Assembly (NCBI GenBank): GCA_963836265.1
Contig: CAWIIO010000006.1
Span: 879,363 to 943,362 of the forward strand
Direction: 5' to 3'
From: CAIWHR01 sp963836265
GTDB taxonomy: Bacteria; Pseudomonadota; Gammaproteobacteria; Burkholderiales; Casimicrobiaceae
Length of the DNA: 64,000 nt
The notes under the pieces were generated by a model. The model was not told the DNA's origin. It saw nothing but the letters and a program-made list of their open reading frames with translations, and ran no database searches. Below, one piece after another: positions 42,921 through 54,463 of this stretch (within the stretch, counting starts at the first letter, position 1; each line of letters begins with the position of its first letter). The translations under genes and the position numbers were made by a program.

Positions 42921-43656
42921 CGCGCGACAGCTGAACACCATCGCGGCGGCTCTTGTGCTGATCGCGGCGTGCGCGCTCGCATGGGGGATGCTTGCGTGGC
43001 TCCTGCGGCAGCCGGCGTTCGAATTCCGCGAGGTCGTCGTCAGCGGATCGCTCGTGCGCGCGAGCCCGGCGCACCTCGAAGCGGTGATCCGCGACGAGCT
43101 CGCCGGCACGTTTTTCACGATGAACCTCGATCGCGCGCGAGCCGCGCTCGCGCGCGTGCCCTGGGTGCGCCGGGTCGCGCTGCGCCGCCAGTGGCCGCGG
43201 CGACTCGAGGTGACGATCGAGGAGTACGTGCCGCTCGCGCGCTGGAACGAAAGCGGGCTCGTCGACATCCACGGCGAGGTGTTCGGCGCCGATTTCGACG
43301 GCGAGCTGCCCCAATTCTTCGGGCCCGACGGGCGCGCGGCGGACGTGACCGCGCGGTATCGCGAATGGGGCGCCCTTCTCGCGCGGCTCCCACTTTCGGT
43401 GGCGGAGGTGACGCGTTCGGCGCGTGGCGGCTGGCGGCTGCGCACGACCGGTCCGGCAGGCGCGCTCGAGATCGAGCTCCCCCGCGACGAGGCCTACGAC
43501 CGGCTCGCGCGCTTCGTCGACGTTTACGAGCGCACCGTCGGCGTGCTGCTGCGAACCGGCACCCGAATCGACCACGTCGATCTGCGTTACCGCAACGGCT
43601 TCGCGGCGCGAGTTCCGAATTTCCGGGAGCGGCCGGCGCGCAAATCGGCCGCATAA
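42910..43656 (+). CDS. ftsQ: FtsQ, divisome scaffold protein
   Basis: A 248-residue bitopic membrane protein. A membrane segment (TIAAALVLIAACALAWGMLAW) is followed by the POTRA domain (FEFREVVVSGSLVRASPAHL) and the beta domain (VPWVRRVALRRQWPRRLEVTIEE). It recruits FtsL/FtsB and downstream divisome proteins. The ATG at 42910 lies within the end of ddl. It is followed by ftsA after 36 bases. Confidence 0.94.
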   Translation: MWDDARQLNTIAAALVLIAACALAWGMLAWLLRQPAFEFREVVVSGSLVRASPAHLEAVIRDELAGTFFTMNLDRARAALARVPWVRRVALRRQWPRRLEVTIEEYVPLARWNESGLVDIHGEVFGADFDGELPQFFGPDGRAADVTARYREWGALLARLPLSVAEVTRSARGGWRLRTTGPAGALEIELPRDEAYDRLARFVDVYERTVGVLLRTGTRIDHVDLRYRNGFAARVPNFRERPARKSAA

Positions 43657-43692
43657 CGCAAAGAGGGCAACGGAGGGGACGGTGGACGGATC

Positions 43693-44922
43693 GTGAGGGA
43701 AGCGAAAAACCTGATCGTGGGGCTCGACATCGGCACGTCGAAGATCGTCGCGATCGTCGCCGAGGTCACGCCGGAGGGCAGCCTCGACATCATCGGTCTC
43801 GGCACCCAGCCTTCGCGCGGACTGCGGCGCGGCGTCGTCGTCAACATCGAGGCAACGATGGCTTCGATCCAGGGGGTGCTGGAGGAGGCCGAGCTGATGG
43901 CCGACTGCCGGATCACCGAGGTCTACACCGGGGTCGCCGGCAGCCACATCCGCAGCCTCAACTCGAGCGGCATGGTCGCGATCAAGGAGAAGGAGGTCAC
44001 GCAGGCCGACATCGATCGCGTCGTCGAGACGGCGAAGGCGATCGCGATCCCCAACGACCAGCAGATCCTGCACATCCTTCCGCAGGAATTCATCATCGAC
44101 GGACAGGAGGATGTTCGCGAGCCGCTCGGGATGAGCGGCGTGCGGCTCGAAGTGAAAGTGCACATCGTGACCGGCGCCGTCTCGGCGGTCGAGAACATCG
44201 TCAAGTGCGTGCGCCGCTGCGGTCTCGAGGTCAAGGACGTGATCCTGCAGCCGCTGGCCTCGGCAATCGCGGTGCTGAACGACGACGAGAAGGAGCTCGG
44301 TGTCTGCCTGATGGACATCGGAGGCGGCACGACCGACCTCGCGGTGTTCGCGAGCGGCGCGATCCGGCACACCGCGGTGATCCCCATCGCCGGCGACCAG
44401 GTCACCAACGACATCGCGATGACGCTGCGCACGCCGACCAAGGAGGCCGAAGAGCTGAAGCTCCGCCACGGGTGCGCGCTGCGCCAGCTCGCCGACCCCA
44501 AGGACATCATCGAAGTGCCCGGCGTGGGCGAGCGGCCGCCGCGGAAGCTCTCGCGGCAGACGCTCGCCGAAGTGATCGAGCCGCGGATCGAAGAGCTCTA
44601 CACGCTGGTCCAGGCGGAGCTGCGGCGCTCGGGCTTCGAAGAGCTCCTGTCGTCTGGAATCGTGCTCACCGGCGGCTGCGCACTGCTTGCCGGCATGACC
44701 GATCTGGGCGAGGAGGTGTTCCACCTGCCGGTGCGCGTCGGCGTGCCGGCGTATGGCGGTGGACTCGCCGACGTCGTCCGCAGTCCGCGTTACGCGACGG
44801 CGGTCGGGCTGCTGCTGGAGGGGCGCGACCAATACCTGGAGGCGCAGCAATCGCGAGCGCGGACGACGGGCATCGGCGGCGTCGCGGAACGGATGAAGCA
44901 ATGGTTCAAGGCCAATTTCTAG
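43693..44922 (+). CDS. ftsA: FtsA, actin-like membrane tether for FtsZ
   Basis: Actin-family ATPase that anchors FtsZ filaments. The 409-residue protein starts at a GTG (MREAKNLIVGLDIGTSKIVA), with phosphate loops DIGTSK and MDIGGGTTDLAVF and the 1C domain region YTGVAGSHIRSLNSSGM. It ends with an amphipathic membrane-targeting helix (GGVAERMKQWFKANF). GGAGGGG lies upstream of the GTG. Confidence 0.97.
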   Translation: MREAKNLIVGLDIGTSKIVAIVAEVTPEGSLDIIGLGTQPSRGLRRGVVVNIEATMASIQGVLEEAELMADCRITEVYTGVAGSHIRSLNSSGMVAIKEKEVTQADIDRVVETAKAIAIPNDQQILHILPQEFIIDGQEDVREPLGMSGVRLEVKVHIVTGAVSAVENIVKCVRRCGLEVKDVILQPLASAIAVLNDDEKELGVCLMDIGGGTTDLAVFASGAIRHTAVIPIAGDQVTNDIAMTLRTPTKEAEELKLRHGCALRQLADPKDIIEVPGVGERPPRKLSRQTLAEVIEPRIEELYTLVQAELRRSGFEELLSSGIVLTGGCALLAGMTDLGEEVFHLPVRVGVPAYGGGLADVVRSPRYATAVGLLLEGRDQYLEAQQSRARTTGIGGVAERMKQWFKANF

Positions 44923-44957
44923 TTGGATGTCACCGGCAACCGCGTGCGGCTCCTACT

Positions 44958-45000
44958 CGCCCGAATCGAGGCGGCGTCGGGCCGCCGCTTGATTCGGGCG
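44958..45000 (+). other. Long hairpin between ftsA and ftsZ
   Basis: CGCCCGAATC (44958-44967) and GATTCGGGCG (44991-45000) pair perfectly. A second stem GGCGGC/GCCGCC lies inside. It stands 36 bases after the ftsA stop and 120 before ftsZ. There is no T-run, so it is more likely an RNA processing or stability element that sets FtsA:FtsZ ratios than a terminator. Confidence 0.5.
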
Positions 45001-45122
45001 GTCGAAGCAGAGATCGAGGATCGACGAAACAACGATGGGAATCAGGGAACAACCGTTGAAATACGAACACGACAGCGGCATTGGAGCAAATCATGGCGAA
45101 ACGGACAGGAAAGGAGCGCACC

Positions 45123-46302
45123 ATGTTTGAAATCATCGACGAGGCCCCGCAAGAGGGAGCGATCATCAAGGTCATTGGCATCGGCGGCTGCGGCGGCAAC
45201 GCGGTGGAGCACATGATCCTCCGCGGCCTCTCCGGCGTGGAGTTCATCAGTGCCAACACCGACGCCCAGGCGCTGAAGCGGTCGACGGCGCCGGTCCAGC
45301 TGCAGCTCGGCAGCACGCTCACGCGCGGCCTCGGCGCCGGCGCGAAACCGGAAATCGGCCGCGACGCCGCGAACGAGGACCGCGACCGGATCATGGAGCT
45401 GATCGACGGTGCCGACATGTTGTTCATCACCGCCGGCATGGGTGGCGGTACCGGCACCGGCGCCGCGCCAGTGATCGCCGACCTCGCGAAGAGCATGAGC
45501 ATTCTGACCGTCGCCGTCGTCACGCGGCCGTTCGCGTTCGAGGGCAAGCGGCAACGCGTCGCGCAGACGGGAATCGAGGAGCTCGCAAAAAAAGTCGACT
45601 CACTGATCATCATTCCCAACGACAAGCTGATGCAGGTGCTGGGCGACGACGTCTCCGTGCTCGACGCCTACGCGGCCGCCAACGACGTGTTGCACGGCGC
45701 CGTCTCCGGGATTGCGGAAGTGATCAACAACGCCGGGCTCGTCAATGTCGACTTCGCCGACGTGCGCACCGTGATGGGCGAGGTCGGCATGGCGATGATG
45801 GGATCGGCGACCGCCAACGGCGCCGATCGCGCGCGCCTCGCCGCCGAAGCCGCGGTGAAGAGCCCGTTGCTCGAAGACGTCAACCTGCAGGGCGCGCGCG
45901 GCGTGCTCGTCAACATCACCGCTTCCGCGGGACTGCGGATGAAGGAGTACCACGAGGTGATGAACACGATCAAGGAATTCACCGCCGACGACGCGATGGT
46001 CATCGTCGGCACCGTGATCGACGACGCGATGGAGGATCGGCTCCGGGTGACGATGGTCGCGACGGGCCTGGGTGGGGCGGCCGCGAAGCAAGCAGCGCAC
46101 TCCCAGCATCACGCTGGTCGAGCCCGCGCAAGTGATGCAGCGCACCGGTACCGACAACGTCGGCGTGTCGGTCGAGAACATCAACTACGAGGATCTCGAT
46201 CAGCCGGCGGTCGTTCGCCGTGGGCGGTCGCCGCCGGCCGGTGCGGCGCCGGCATTCGACGCGGCCGAGATTCCGGCCTTTCTGCGCAAGCAGGCGGACT
46301 GA
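45123..46302 (+). CDS. ftsZ: FtsZ, tubulin-like division protein, with a 3'-end frameshift
   Basis: FtsZ forms the Z-ring. The start ATG at 45123 gives MFEIIDEAPQEGAIIKVIGI, typical of betaproteobacteria, with an AAGGAG ribosome site. The nucleotide loop ITAGMGGGTGTGAAPVIAD and the T7 loop region NVDFADVRTVMGE are intact. At 46074-46077 a GGGG run shifts the frame. Read straight on, the protein loses its conserved tail and runs to 46424 with junk. Removing one G restores RPRSKQRTPSITLVEPAQVM and the C-terminal peptide IPAFLRKQAD with a stop at 46302. That peptide binds FtsA and other tethers and should be essential, so I read this as a sequencing or assembly error, or much less likely a true shift. 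Confidence 0.93.
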
Positions 46303-46455
46303 CGGAGACGCACCACGATGATGCCGGCATTCGGGTCGCGCCTCGGGCCCGAAGCCGCGACGATTGTCGCCACCGTTCGCGGTCGGCGGCGCGGTGTGCT
46401 AGACTTGAAAGGGTAAGTCCTTGAAGCGCTACAAAATTTCAACGCGATTGCCGCA

Positions 46456-47370
46456 ATGCTGAAACAACGGACGCTCAGAACGACGATCAAGACGACGGGC
46501 GTCGGCTTGCACACGGGCGCGCGCGTCGATCTCGTCATGCGTCCCGCCACGGCGGACTCGGGAATCGTCTTTCATCGGATCGATCTTGCCCGACCCGTCA
46601 CGATGCCCGCCGATGCGCTGCACGTCGGCGACACCCGCCTGTCCTCGGCTCTCAGCGTCGACGGCGCATCCATCTCGACGGTCGAGCACCTGATGTCGGC
46701 GCTGGCGGGTCTTGGAATCGACAACCTGCATATCGACGTGGCGGGTCCCGAGATTCCGATCATGGATGGCAGCGCCGGACCTTTCGTCTACCTGCTCCAG
46801 TCCGCCGGGATCGTCGAGCAGGACGCACCAAAGCGGTACTTGCGGATTCTCTGCCCGGTCGACGCGACGGACGGCGACAAATGGGCGCGGTTCGACCCGT
46901 TCAATGGCCTGAAGCTCGACTTCACGATCGATTTTCCGCATCCGATGTTTGGATCGGAGAACCGCCAGGTCGTCATCGATTTCGCGCTGCACTCCTATGT
47001 CAAGGAGGTGGCGCGCGCGCGGACCTTCGGCTTCATGCAGGATGTCGAGGCGTTGCGCGCGGCGGGCCTGATCCAGGGCGGCAGCCTGCAGAACGCCATC
47101 GTGCTGGACGACTTTCGGGTGCTGAACAGCGAAGGTCTGCGCTACGACAACGAGTTCGTCAAGCACAAGGTGCTCGATGCGATCGGCGACCTCTACCTGC
47201 TCGGGCATCCGCTGATCGGTCAGTACACGGCATTCAAGTCCGGGCACGGGCTCAACAACGCGTTGGCTCGGGCGCTTCTTGGCCGTCCCGAGGCTTTCGA
47301 GCTCGTCACGTTCACCGAGGAACGGGACGTTCCGACCGCATTCCAGGACTGGCAGCTGTCGATCGCTTGA
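46456..47370 (+). CDS. lpxC: LpxC, UDP-3-O-acyl-GlcNAc deacetylase
   Basis: Zinc enzyme for the committed step of lipid A synthesis. The 304-residue protein begins MLKQRTLRTTIKTTGVGLHT. Zinc ligands lie in STVEHLMSALAGLGIDN and in EFVKHKVLDAIGDLYLLG. ARTFGFMQDVEALRAAGL and GHPLIGQYTAFKSGHGLNN are family blocks. It ends the dcw cluster, 153 bases after ftsZ, and may have its own promoter. The 289 bases after it (47371-47659) show no convincing gene. Confidence 0.97.
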   Translation: MLKQRTLRTTIKTTGVGLHTGARVDLVMRPATADSGIVFHRIDLARPVTMPADALHVGDTRLSSALSVDGASISTVEHLMSALAGLGIDNLHIDVAGPEIPIMDGSAGPFVYLLQSAGIVEQDAPKRYLRILCPVDATDGDKWARFDPFNGLKLDFTIDFPHPMFGSENRQVVIDFALHSYVKEVARARTFGFMQDVEALRAAGLIQGGSLQNAIVLDDFRVLNSEGLRYDNEFVKHKVLDAIGDLYLLGHPLIGQYTAFKSGHGLNNALARALLGRPEAFELVTFTEERDVPTAFQDWQLSIA

Positions 47371-47659
47371 GCAGCGGCGCAGGTGCGCCGGCGCGAGGCT
47401 CGAGGCACAGCTGACAGGGCGTGGAGCGGCGTCGAGGACAGCAGTCCGAGGGCGTAGCGCGCAGGGGATCGGAGCGATCGCGCGTGTGTCAGGAGGCCGA
47501 CATCCGGCGTGACGCGGCGGCTAACGACGCATGAGGCAGGCGTTCGGCGTTCGAGCGTAGCGGCCGTCGCCCCGACCCGGCCGGGCATCGTGCACCAGTC
47601 GCTTCGCGCGCGAAAACCACACCCCGTCACCGGTTACTTCAGCTCGCACTGCCGACCCC

Positions 47660-47848
47660 GTGATCCTGGTTCGCTCGCTGCTCTTCCTCGCGCTGGCAGC
47701 GATCGGCGTCGCCGGACTCCTGTATCTGTACTCCAGGAATCGCGGCTATCTGCGGTTCATCGGGCAGGTGATCAAGTTTACCGTCGTCCTGCTCCTCGTC
47801 GTGCTGCTGTTCTTTGCGTTCGAGCGCCTGGTCGGGCCGTTCCGTTAG
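47660..47848 (+). CDS. Small two-helix membrane protein
   Basis: A 62-residue protein starting at a GTG, with two hydrophobic helices (SLLFLALAAIGVAGLLYLYS and FTVVLLLVVLLFFAFERL) linked by a short loop (RNRGYLRFIGQVIK). It is conserved in type between lpxC and dciA in betaproteobacteria as far as I recall, but I do not know a function. Confidence 0.7.
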   Translation: MILVRSLLFLALAAIGVAGLLYLYSRNRGYLRFIGQVIKFTVVLLLVVLLFFAFERLVGPFR

Positions 47849-47866
47849 ACGAAGCCGGGCTCCGTC

Positions 47867-48301
47867 TCAGCCGGCGCGCCGCACGAACCTCGTCAAAGCC
47901 GCCCTGAGCGGGCCGGCGGGCAGCTCGCGCGCGAGGCGTGCCAGCGGCTGGACGCATGATCTATCGATCTGTTTCCTATGCGTTTTCGGCGGCAGCTCCG
48001 GAGCCGGGCGAACTTGCACACGCACCCGGATTACAGTAAATTGACACCCCTCGCGCTGCAATGCCGCAACGAGGTCGGGGCTGCGTTGCCTGACCACCGC
48101 AGCGATCGCGCCCGCCTCGGCGGCGAGTACCAATTCGGTACCCTGGGCGTCGGCGACGTGGACGCGCTCGGCAAGTGGGCGGGGCAGGTGGCGGCGAACG
48201 ATGCCGGTGAGCGCTTCCTCTTGCCGGCGGCGGGCGTCCCAGGGGCCCAGCATCGGGTCGGCGGCGAGAATGCGCTGCAGCGATTGCGGCGTAGGCGACA
48301 T
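47867..48301 (-). CDS. dciA: DciA-like (DUF721) helicase-loading factor
   Basis: DUF721 proteins of the DciA type help load the replicative helicase. The 144-residue product begins MSPTPQSLQRILAADPMLGP, and the KH-like domain covers LTGIVRRHLPRPLAERVHVA and TELVLAAEAGAIAAVVRQRS. It lies divergently from the M23 peptidase gene with 66 bases between starts, the usual arrangement upstream of secA in this group. Confidence 0.8.
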   Translation of the reverse strand: MSPTPQSLQRILAADPMLGPWDARRRQEEALTGIVRRHLPRPLAERVHVADAQGTELVLAAEAGAIAAVVRQRSPDLVAALQREGCQFTVIRVRVQVRPAPELPPKTHRKQIDRSCVQPLARLARELPAGPLRAALTRFVRRAG

Positions 48302-48367
48302 GGCAGATGGGCGGTCGGAGGCTTGGTCTCGCGCCTCACGGACGCAGCGCAACGCGGGAGGATCCGA

Positions 48368-49294
48368 TTGAATATCATTCTGCTCTCCAGCGCCACCGCG
48401 CGCGCCCGAACATTGACGCTCGACTGGCGGCACTGGACCGCGGGCGGCATTGGCCTCCTCGTCCTGTTCGTCGTTTTCACCCTCATCTTCAACTTCGTCA
48501 CGCTCCGATACGCGGCTGCCAGCCAGAACCGGTGGCTGCAGGCGATCGTGCTCGCCGACCAACGGGAAGAAGCGCAGAAGGCGCAGGAACTCGTCCAGGG
48601 CCATTTGAATGCGATGGCGCTCCGCTTGGGCGAGCTGCAAGCCCGGATGCTGCGGCTCGACGGTCTTGGCGAGCGTCTCGCGCGAATCGCAGGATTGAAG
48701 CCGCAGGAATTGCCATCGTTCCAGCCGGGGGAGGCTCCGGGACGCGGCGGCGCGGAATCGTCGCTACCTTCGCATCAGCTCTCGGTGCAGGAATTCTCCG
48801 CGTTGCTGGCGAGGCTCGCACGGCAGGTGGACGAGCGTTCCGACCAGCTCGGGGTGCTCGAAGCGCTGCTTGTCCAGGATTCGGCGAACCGCAAATTCCT
48901 GCCGACCTTGGCGCCGATCGTCGACGGCTGGTTCTCCTCGAACTTCGGTTACCGGATCGATCCGTTCACCGGCCTGCAATCGTTCCACGAGGGGATCGAT
49001 TTTCCAACCGCGACCGGTACGGCGATCGTCGCCGCGGCGAGCGGCAAGGTCGTCTACGCGGGCTGGCATCCGCAGTATGGTAAGATGGTTGAGATCGACC
49101 ACGGCAACGGGCTGGTTTCGCGCTATGCTCACGCCTCGCAGGTATTCGTGCGCGAAGGCGACCTCGTGGTGCGCGGCCAGCGCGTGGCAGCGGCGGGGTC
49201 GACCGGACGCTCGACCGGCCCGCACCTGCATTTCGAGGTCCGGCTGAACGGCGTACCGCAGAATCCGGCGCGCTTCCTGCAATCCTCGAATTAG
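48368..49294 (+). CDS. Membrane-anchored M23 (LytM) peptidase
   Basis: A 308-residue peptidoglycan hydrolase or hydrolase regulator. One membrane segment lies at the N-terminus (AGGIGLLVLFVVFTLIFNFV), then a periplasmic coiled coil (QEFSALLARLARQVDERSDQL) and the C-terminal M23 domain. Zinc-site motifs HEGIDF and HLHFEV are both intact, so it can be active. Start: a TTG at 48368 with GGAGG five to nine bases upstream, giving MNIILLSSATARARTL. Genes of this kind precede secA in many proteobacteria. Confidence 0.92.
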   Translation: MNIILLSSATARARTLTLDWRHWTAGGIGLLVLFVVFTLIFNFVTLRYAAASQNRWLQAIVLADQREEAQKAQELVQGHLNAMALRLGELQARMLRLDGLGERLARIAGLKPQELPSFQPGEAPGRGGAESSLPSHQLSVQEFSALLARLARQVDERSDQLGVLEALLVQDSANRKFLPTLAPIVDGWFSSNFGYRIDPFTGLQSFHEGIDFPTATGTAIVAAASGKVVYAGWHPQYGKMVEIDHGNGLVSRYAHASQVFVREGDLVVRGQRVAAAGSTGRSTGPHLHFEVRLNGVPQNPARFLQSSN

Positions 49295-49340
49295 GACCTA
49301 GCTCCGGCGACGCGCGCGCCGGACACGGCGGACGCAATAG

Positions 49341-49372
49341 AGGGGTGAGGCGGTCCTCACCCCTTGTTTTTT
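49341..49372 (+). terminator. Strong intrinsic terminator before secA
   Basis: AGGGGTGAGG (49341-49350) and CCTCACCCCT (49355-49364) form a perfect ten-base stem with a CGGT loop, followed by TGTTTTTT. It ends the M23 peptidase transcript. secA then must have its own promoter or depend on read-through. Confidence 0.93.
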
Positions 49373-49399
49373 GCGTCGTCGCCGAAACATACCTCCGCC

Positions 49400-52117
<2,718 letters not shown>

Positions 52118-52146
52118 AAGCGCTGCTCGGCGCCCGACATCACGAC

Positions 52147-52204
52147 GACGCACTCGCCGCGTTGAACTCGGCGCTCCCGCGCCAGTTAACTTGGCGAGTG
52201 CGTC
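52147..52204 (+). other. Large structured hairpin after secA
   Basis: Outer arms GACGCACTCGCC (52147-52158) and GGCGAGTGCGTC (52193-52204) pair perfectly over 12 bases. Inside, GTTGAACT pairs with AGTTAAC with one bulge, and GGCGC with GCGCC around a TCCC loop. The 58-base stem with small bulges looks like a folded RNA element. It begins 30 bases after the secA stop and ends 26 before argJ. There is no T-run. Confidence 0.55.
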
Positions 52205-52230
52205 GCCCGGATTGAGGCAACGCCGAGAAC

Positions 52231-53466
52231 GTGCCGATGCCGGTTCGATACACGCCGCCGCGCGCCGTGGATCTGTTGCCCGTTCCCGGGGTCACGCTCG
52301 GCACCGCGGCTGCGAAAATCAAGAACTGGGCGCGCGACGATGTGTTGCTGATCGCATTCGATGCGGGCACCGTCGCCGCAGGCGTATTCACGCAAAACCG
52401 ATTCTGCGCGGCGCCGGTGATGGTCTGCCGCCGGCATCTCGCGATCTCGGGTCGGGTCAGGGCGCTCGTCGCCAATGCAGGCAATGCAAATGCGGGAACC
52501 GGCGAGCGAGGACTGGCCGACGCGGACGCAACCTGCGCGGCTGCGGCTTCGCTGCTGGGCTGCACGGCGCAGGACGTGCTGCCGTTTTCGACCGGCGTGA
52601 TCATGGAGCCGCTGCCCGTCGCGAAGATCGTCGCGGCGCTGCCGGCGGCGAAGGCGGCGCTCGCGCCCGCTCGCTGGTTCGCCGCAGTCTCGTCGATCAT
52701 GACGACCGATACGGTGCCGAAGGGCGCCTCGCGGCGGGTGACGGCGGGCGGCGCTCCCGTCACGGTAACGGGAATCGCGAAGGGCGCGGGAATGATCCAT
52801 CCGGACATGGCGACGATGCTTGCATTCGTCGCCACCGATGCGCCAATCGGAGCCGATTTGCTGAATGTGCTCACGCACGAAATCGCCGACGTATCGTTCA
52901 ACCGCGCCACCGTCGATGGCGACACGTCGACCAACGACAGCTTCGTCATCGCCGCGACGGGCAGAGCGCAACTCGCACCGATCGTACGCACCGACGATCC
53001 CCGTCTCGCGGAGATCCGCGCAGCGCTCACCGAAGTCGCGACCGAGCTCGCCAAGGCGATCGTCCGCGACGGCGAGGGCGCGACCAAGTTCATCACGATC
53101 GCGGTCGAGGGGGGAAGAGACACGACCGAATGCCGGACGATCGCGCTCGGCATCGCGCATTCGCCGCTGGTGAAGACGGCGTTCTTCGCGGCGGACCCGA
53201 ATCTCGGCCGGATCGTCTGCGCGATCGGCAACGCCGCGCCGTCCGATCTCGATGCGGCTCGAGTTTCCTTCTGGCTCGACGACGTGCTCGTCGTCGAGCT
53301 TGGCGGACGCGCGCCATCGTACCGGGAGGAGGACGGAGCGCGCGTGATGAAGAACGACGAGATCTCGGTACGCGTCGACCTGGGCCGTGGCGCGGCGCGC
53401 GCGACCGTCTGGACGTGCGATTTCTCGCACGGTTACGTGAGCATCAATGCGGACTACCGGAGTTAG
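52231..53466 (+). CDS. argJ: ArgJ, bifunctional ornithine acetyltransferase
   Basis: ArgJ recycles the acetyl group in arginine synthesis; bifunctional forms also use acetyl-CoA. The 411-residue proprotein self-cleaves before the threonine in KGAGMIHPDMATMLAFV, which is intact. NAGNANAGTGERGL and SFNRATVDGDTSTND are further blocks. A GTG at 52231 or an ATG at 52237 can be the start. The gene ends YVSINADYRS as in the family. Confidence 0.96.
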   Translation: MPMPVRYTPPRAVDLLPVPGVTLGTAAAKIKNWARDDVLLIAFDAGTVAAGVFTQNRFCAAPVMVCRRHLAISGRVRALVANAGNANAGTGERGLADADATCAAAASLLGCTAQDVLPFSTGVIMEPLPVAKIVAALPAAKAALAPARWFAAVSSIMTTDTVPKGASRRVTAGGAPVTVTGIAKGAGMIHPDMATMLAFVATDAPIGADLLNVLTHEIADVSFNRATVDGDTSTNDSFVIAATGRAQLAPIVRTDDPRLAEIRAALTEVATELAKAIVRDGEGATKFITIAVEGGRDTTECRTIALGIAHSPLVKTAFFAADPNLGRIVCAIGNAAPSDLDAARVSFWLDDVLVVELGGRAPSYREEDGARVMKNDEISVRVDLGRGAARATVWTCDFSHGYVSINADYRS

Positions 53467-53560
53467 TGTCCCGTTCCACGGAAGGCCATGCACGGAAGCG
53501 GTCGACAAACGGCGCGAGAACATCTGCAAGTCACTTCCGGACGGAACCCCGGGACCTGAC

Positions 53561-54463
53561 ATGTTTTCGGCTGCAGACTTGAATGCTCTTTTCACGCGCC
53601 TCGAGCGGATCCTCGAGCGGGTCGAGGCGGTGCTGCCGTCGGTGCCGCCGGCGCCCGACTGGAGCGCGCATGCGTTCCGCTGGCGCAAGCGCGCGGGTCG
53701 CGGCTATTTGCAGGCGGTCGCCCACCCGCATGCCATCCGCCTCTCCGACCTCGTCGCCATCGACGCGCAGAAGCAGGTCATTGACGCCAACACGCGTCAG
53801 TTCGTCGGCGGCTTGCCGGCGAACAACGTGCTCTTGACCGGCTCGCGCGGTACCGGCAAGTCTTCGCTCGTCAAGGCGATGCTCGTGAAATACGCGGCGA
53901 AGGGGCTGCGGCTGATCGAAGTGGACAAGGCGGACATGGTCGACCTGCCGGACATCGCGGAGCAGGTCGCGCTTCGCCGCGAACGGTTCATCATCTTTTG
54001 CGACGACCTCACCTTCGACGCGGGGGAACCAGGCTACAAGGCGCTCAAGGTGATGCTCGACGGCACCGTCGCCGCGGCGTCGCCGAACATGCTGATCTAC
54101 GCGACGTCGAACCGCCGGCATCTGCTGCCCGAATACATGAGCGAGAATCTCGAGACCAGGCACATCGGCGAGGAAGTGCATCCCGGCGAGTCGGTCGAGG
54201 AAAAGATCTCGCTCTCCGAGCGCTTCGGGCTATGGATCTCGTTCTACCCGTTCAGTCAGGACGACTATCTTGCCGCGGTGGCGAGCTGGCTCGACGTATT
54301 CGGCGTCGGCGCGCCGAAGTCCAGAGTCGACGCCGCCGGGCGCGCGCGCGACGCGCTTCAGTTTGCGCTGCAGCGCGGTTCGCGCAGCGGTCGCATCGCC
54401 TGGCAGTTTGCCAAGAGTTACGCGGGCGCAGCGGCGCTCAAACGCAGGTCTCCCGCGGCGTGA
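53561..54463 (+). CDS. DUF815 AAA-type ATPase
   Basis: A 300-residue P-loop ATPase of the DUF815 family. Walker A is LLTGSRGTGKSSLVKAM, and the acidic box is FIIFCDDLTFDAGEPGYKAL. LIYATSNRRHLLPEYMSEN looks like sensor 1 and the C-terminal lid follows. In betaproteobacteria it usually lies next to argJ and the Nudix gene, as here. The function is unknown. Its stop overlaps the GTG of the next gene (GTGA). Confidence 0.9.
   Translation: MFSAADLNALFTRLERILERVEAVLPSVPPAPDWSAHAFRWRKRAGRGYLQAVAHPHAIRLSDLVAIDAQKQVIDANTRQFVGGLPANNVLLTGSRGTGKSSLVKAMLVKYAAKGLRLIEVDKADMVDLPDIAEQVALRRERFIIFCDDLTFDAGEPGYKALKVMLDGTVAAASPNMLIYATSNRRHLLPEYMSENLETRHIGEEVHPGESVEEKISLSERFGLWISFYPFSQDDYLAAVASWLDVFGVGAPKSRVDAAGRARDALQFALQRGSRSGRIAWQFAKSYAGAAALKRRSPAA

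Noticed and set aside
45123..46424. FtsZ with a natural 118-residue novel C-terminal tail
   Set aside because: The tail has no FtsZ features, while the next frame holds the conserved linker and C-terminal peptide up to a stop at 46302.
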